DNA of 64,000 nt from Turritopsis dohrnii (taxonomy: Eukaryota; Cnidaria; Hydrozoa; Anthoathecata; Oceaniidae): contig BQMF02000425.1 of the NCBI GenBank assembly GCA_027922465.2, positions 248,001 to 312,000 on the forward strand, in the 5' to 3' direction. This document shows positions 61,883 through 64,000 of the stretch, piece after piece (within the stretch, counting starts at the first letter, position 1; every line of letters begins with the position of its first letter). Below the pieces are notes generated by a model. That model saw nothing but the letters and a program-made list of their open reading frames with translations. It was not told where the DNA came from and made no database searches. Made by a program: the position numbers and the translations under genes.

Positions 61883-63085
61883 TTGTATCGTAAAATTGTC
61901 AACAGCATGGCTAGTAAAAACCATGTTATTATCAAGTTTTGTGTTATGACTGTTCTGGTTGTAGCGTTAATGGCTTCTGATATCGTCTTCCTTACCTCAG
62001 CCGATGGTTTATACGAACAACAGTCAACGAAACAATCGAACAAGAGGTTCAAATGGTCCAAAGGGAGAACGCTTTATTACAGTAACCACACAGCCACTTT
62101 CAGCCTTATTTTACAAGACGGAGACATAGAAAAGAATCCTGGACCTGGTTTCCATAGCGCACCAAAATGTGACTCATGCAATAAAACAGTTCGATGTAAT
62201 CAGAAACGATTACTTTGCACAAAATGCATCCAGACAACACATGGGACTTGCTCATTATTGAGTTATCGAAAGAATCTTGTTTCTAGATTATCTACTTCTT
62301 GGATTTGCCCTAAATGCATACATCTTGAGCTACCTTTTCGAAATGAGAGTGAATCTAATGCTGTAGTCTTTGATTATCCGTCTACATCTACCTCTTTAAT
62401 TGAATCTGATGTCAATTGTCAGAAGGACTATTACAAAAATGAACTGAAGGAGCATAAAAATCTGCTGAAAATCATGCATTTAAACACACAATCAATGGTG
62501 TCCAGTTTTACCGAATTTGAATGTATGGTAAATGAATACAACTTCGATATCTATGCTCTATCTGAGACTTGGCTGACTGACAACCCTCATCTACTGCAGT
62601 ATGTATACATCCCAGGTTATCGAATGTTTTACAGTAACCGTACTGCTAAGCGTGGTGGAGGTGTGGGTTTATATGTTAAAGACCACATTAAAACAAAGTT
62701 AAGAGACGATATTAAATCTCGTGATAGCCATATCGAACACATCTGGATTGAAGTAGAGGGCAAGAATCGCTATAGCAAAGTTCTGATATGTGCAGTCTAT
62801 CAACCAAATTTTGACACTGATAGTGTAACTGAATGGCTTGACCATTTTGAATCTCTCATTAACCACGTGTCCAGTATTTGGGATGGCATAATTATCATAG
62901 CAGGGGATTTCAACATAGACATGTTAAAACCTGACTCATCAATTACCCAAAGATACCAACAGGTACTGGACTGTTACAATCTTACTCAAGTGATTATTAA
63001 ACCGACTAGGCATGGATTAACTTTAATTGACCACATTGTGACGAACTACCCGTCCAAAGAACGTTTTACCGTGTACAGAAATTAG
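61883..63085 (+). CDS. Retrotransposon ORF, N-terminal part: leader, 2A, PHD-like finger, AP endonuclease
   Basis: 400 codons before the frameshift. Met9 (61907) has the better context and begins a hydrophobic leader (VIIKFCVMTVLVVALMASDI) like a signal peptide. DIEKNPGP at codons 81-88 is a 2A-type skipping motif. Codons about 95-145 hold Cys/His pairs (CDSCNKTVRC, CTKCIQTTHG, WICPKC), a PHD-like zinc finger usual in CR1 ORF proteins. From about codon 195 the endonuclease follows: MHLNTQSM, DIYALSETWL, GGGVGLYVKD, IIAGDFNIDM and LIDHIVTN. These are the conserved catalytic blocks of AP-type endonucleases (N, E, D, N, D, H), and the C-terminal SDH block lies just past the frameshift. The protein would nick target DNA for target-primed reverse transcription. 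Confidence 0.9.
   Translation: MYRKIVNSMASKNHVIIKFCVMTVLVVALMASDIVFLTSADGLYEQQSTKQSNKRFKWSKGRTLYYSNHTATFSLILQDGDIEKNPGPGFHSAPKCDSCNKTVRCNQKRLLCTKCIQTTHGTCSLLSYRKNLVSRLSTSWICPKCIHLELPFRNESESNAVVFDYPSTSTSLIESDVNCQKDYYKNELKEHKNLLKIMHLNTQSMVSSFTEFECMVNEYNFDIYALSETWLTDNPHLLQYVYIPGYRMFYSNRTAKRGGGVGLYVKDHIKTKLRDDIKSRDSHIEHIWIEVEGKNRYSKVLICAVYQPNFDTDSVTEWLDHFESLINHVSSIWDGIIIIAGDFNIDMLKPDSSITQRYQQVLDCYNLTQVIIKPTRHGLTLIDHIVTNYPSKERFTVYRN
62123..62146 (+). promoter_or_regulatory. 2A-type ribosome-skipping motif (DIEKNPGP)
   Basis: The eight codons match the D-V/I-E-x-N-P-G-P consensus at every fixed position, preceded by LILQDG, a hydrophobic/Gly upstream context like known active 2As. In retrotransposon 2As, skipping between the last Gly and Pro separates the N-terminal leader from the finger/endonuclease/RT protein. 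Confidence 0.88.
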
Positions 63086-64000
63086 TGACCACGACGGCCC
63101 TTATATTTGCATAAACGCTAAAATCGATCGTTACCAACCGAGATACAAGCACATTCGAAACTTCAAAAACTTTGACCTAAAGAAATACTGTAATGACTTC
63201 GAACAACCTCCACTTAACATCGTATATGGTTTTGATGACCCAAATGAAAAACTCCAGGTTATGAATGATATCATTTTCCAGTACATCAATCAACATGCTC
63301 CTCTTACACGTTGCAAAATAACCAGACCACCCGCCCCATGGATGCATGACCTTCAAATCAACGACCTACAACACAAACGAGATACACTTCGAAAAAAGGC
63401 TCACCAAACACAAAGCATTGAAGATTGGCAACTATTCCGAAATATTCGCAATCATCTCAAAACTAAAATTAAAGAAGCGAAGCGGTCCTTCTACAGAAAA
63501 GCCTTATCAACGCGCAGACCTAAAGATGTTTGGACTATCATCAACCGCATCTTGAAACCAAATAATAAAGTAATAGATCACAATATGGAAGAGCTAAACA
63601 AGTACTTCAATACTGTTGCAGCAAAACTCACAAATACAAAACCCAAAACCAGTGAAGATCTCCATTTATTCATCGATACCCTGAAAAACAGCGATGGTGC
63701 ACACTTTCGTCTCAAGAAAACAGCTTACTACGAAGTTAGGACAGCCTTCAACAAGATCAGAAATGACTGCTCCACAGGATATGATAACATCCCCATAAAC
63801 CTCCTTAAACCCGTAGGCAACAAAATCATATCACCACTAACCCACATTATCAATGGCTTCATTGAACACAATACATTTCCTGAAGACTGGAAAGTTGCAA
63901 AAATCTGTCCCTACCAAAAGTCGAATCACCTTCCCAAGCTTCTGATTATCGCCCCATATCAATTCTTCCCGTCCTATCTAAAGTTTTCGAAAGAGTTGTT

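Larger units (their letters stand above)
61883..64000 (+). mobile_element. CR1-like non-LTR retrotransposon, 5' part, cut by window end
   Basis: Encodes in order a leader, 2A motif, PHD-like finger, AP endonuclease and RT N-terminus. The first frame (61883-63085) shifts by one base near 63060, resuming as LPCTEISDHDGPY. The second frame runs through ARNHLKTKIKEAKRSFYRKA-like and KIRNDCSTGYDNIPINLLKP blocks. It shifts again near 63910, where one C is missing from KICPLPKVE, and then resumes as SDYRPISILPVLSKVFERV at the window edge. Two shifts mean this copy is probably dead but young. It lies about 900 bases past the giant gene. Confidence 0.92.

Overview
The window looks like animal nuclear DNA, most likely from a cnidarian, perhaps a hydrozoan or other medusozoan. 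It is AT-rich. Most genes have many short exons with GT..AG introns, the transposon load is heavy and mixed, and the recognisable proteins are animal ones (a DP-family partner of E2F, a Z-alpha-containing ADAR, a GT31 glycosyltransferase). The cnidarian assignment is inference: no mitochondrial, rRNA or other marker gene is present.

Layout. 1-4021 (+): the 3' ten coding exons of a DP/TFDP gene. 4845-5725: a short Tigger/pogo-type transposon holding the N-terminal half of a transposase. 6640-9584 (+): a three-exon ADAR whose first intron is mostly a long inverted repeat. 9672-9796: a 25-bp minisatellite. 10524-11130 (-): a dead DDE transposase. 12429-13484 (-): an intronless beta-1,3-galactosyltransferase-like gene. 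15597-16718 (+): a protein resembling the DZIP3-type HEPN region. 17353-18911: a decayed hAT transposon with matching ends and a 5-bp target duplication. 19910-20968 (-): a decayed non-LTR retrotransposon. 21211-21386: a pogo-like MITE.

23094-60961 (+): one giant gene of about 72 coding exons, which dominates the window. The exons I joined by hand keep frame at every junction checked. They predict a type I membrane protein of very roughly 8,300 residues. It has a signal peptide, about 5,500 residues of cysteine-rich GCC2/GCC3 (ephrin-receptor-like) repeats, a membrane-proximal module with a furin-like RKRR site, one membrane helix, and about 2,400 cytoplasmic residues. The cytoplasmic part has DP/PI-type repeats, a very long charged coiled coil, and a conserved-looking C-terminal globular region carrying an HxxxH helix that resembles a zincin without its catalytic glutamate. 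I do not recognise a named family for the whole architecture. It is the best candidate here for an undescribed system: a very long extracellular stalk or coat coupled to a long intracellular rod. One of its introns is a 24-bp minisatellite that is open in frame.

61304-61840 (-): a fragment with a motif I associate with Penelope-like or similar cnidarian retroelements. 61883-64000 (+): the 5' part of a CR1-like non-LTR retrotransposon. It encodes a hydrophobic leader, a 2A-type DIEKNPGP ribosome-skipping motif, a PHD-like finger, an AP-type endonuclease and the start of the reverse transcriptase. Two single-base frameshifts break it and the window edge cuts it off.

The ADAR and the inverted repeats in local introns suggest a possible link to RNA editing. 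The other neighbouring genes show no sign of shared function, as expected for an animal genome. I saw no tRNA, rRNA or CRISPR feature.
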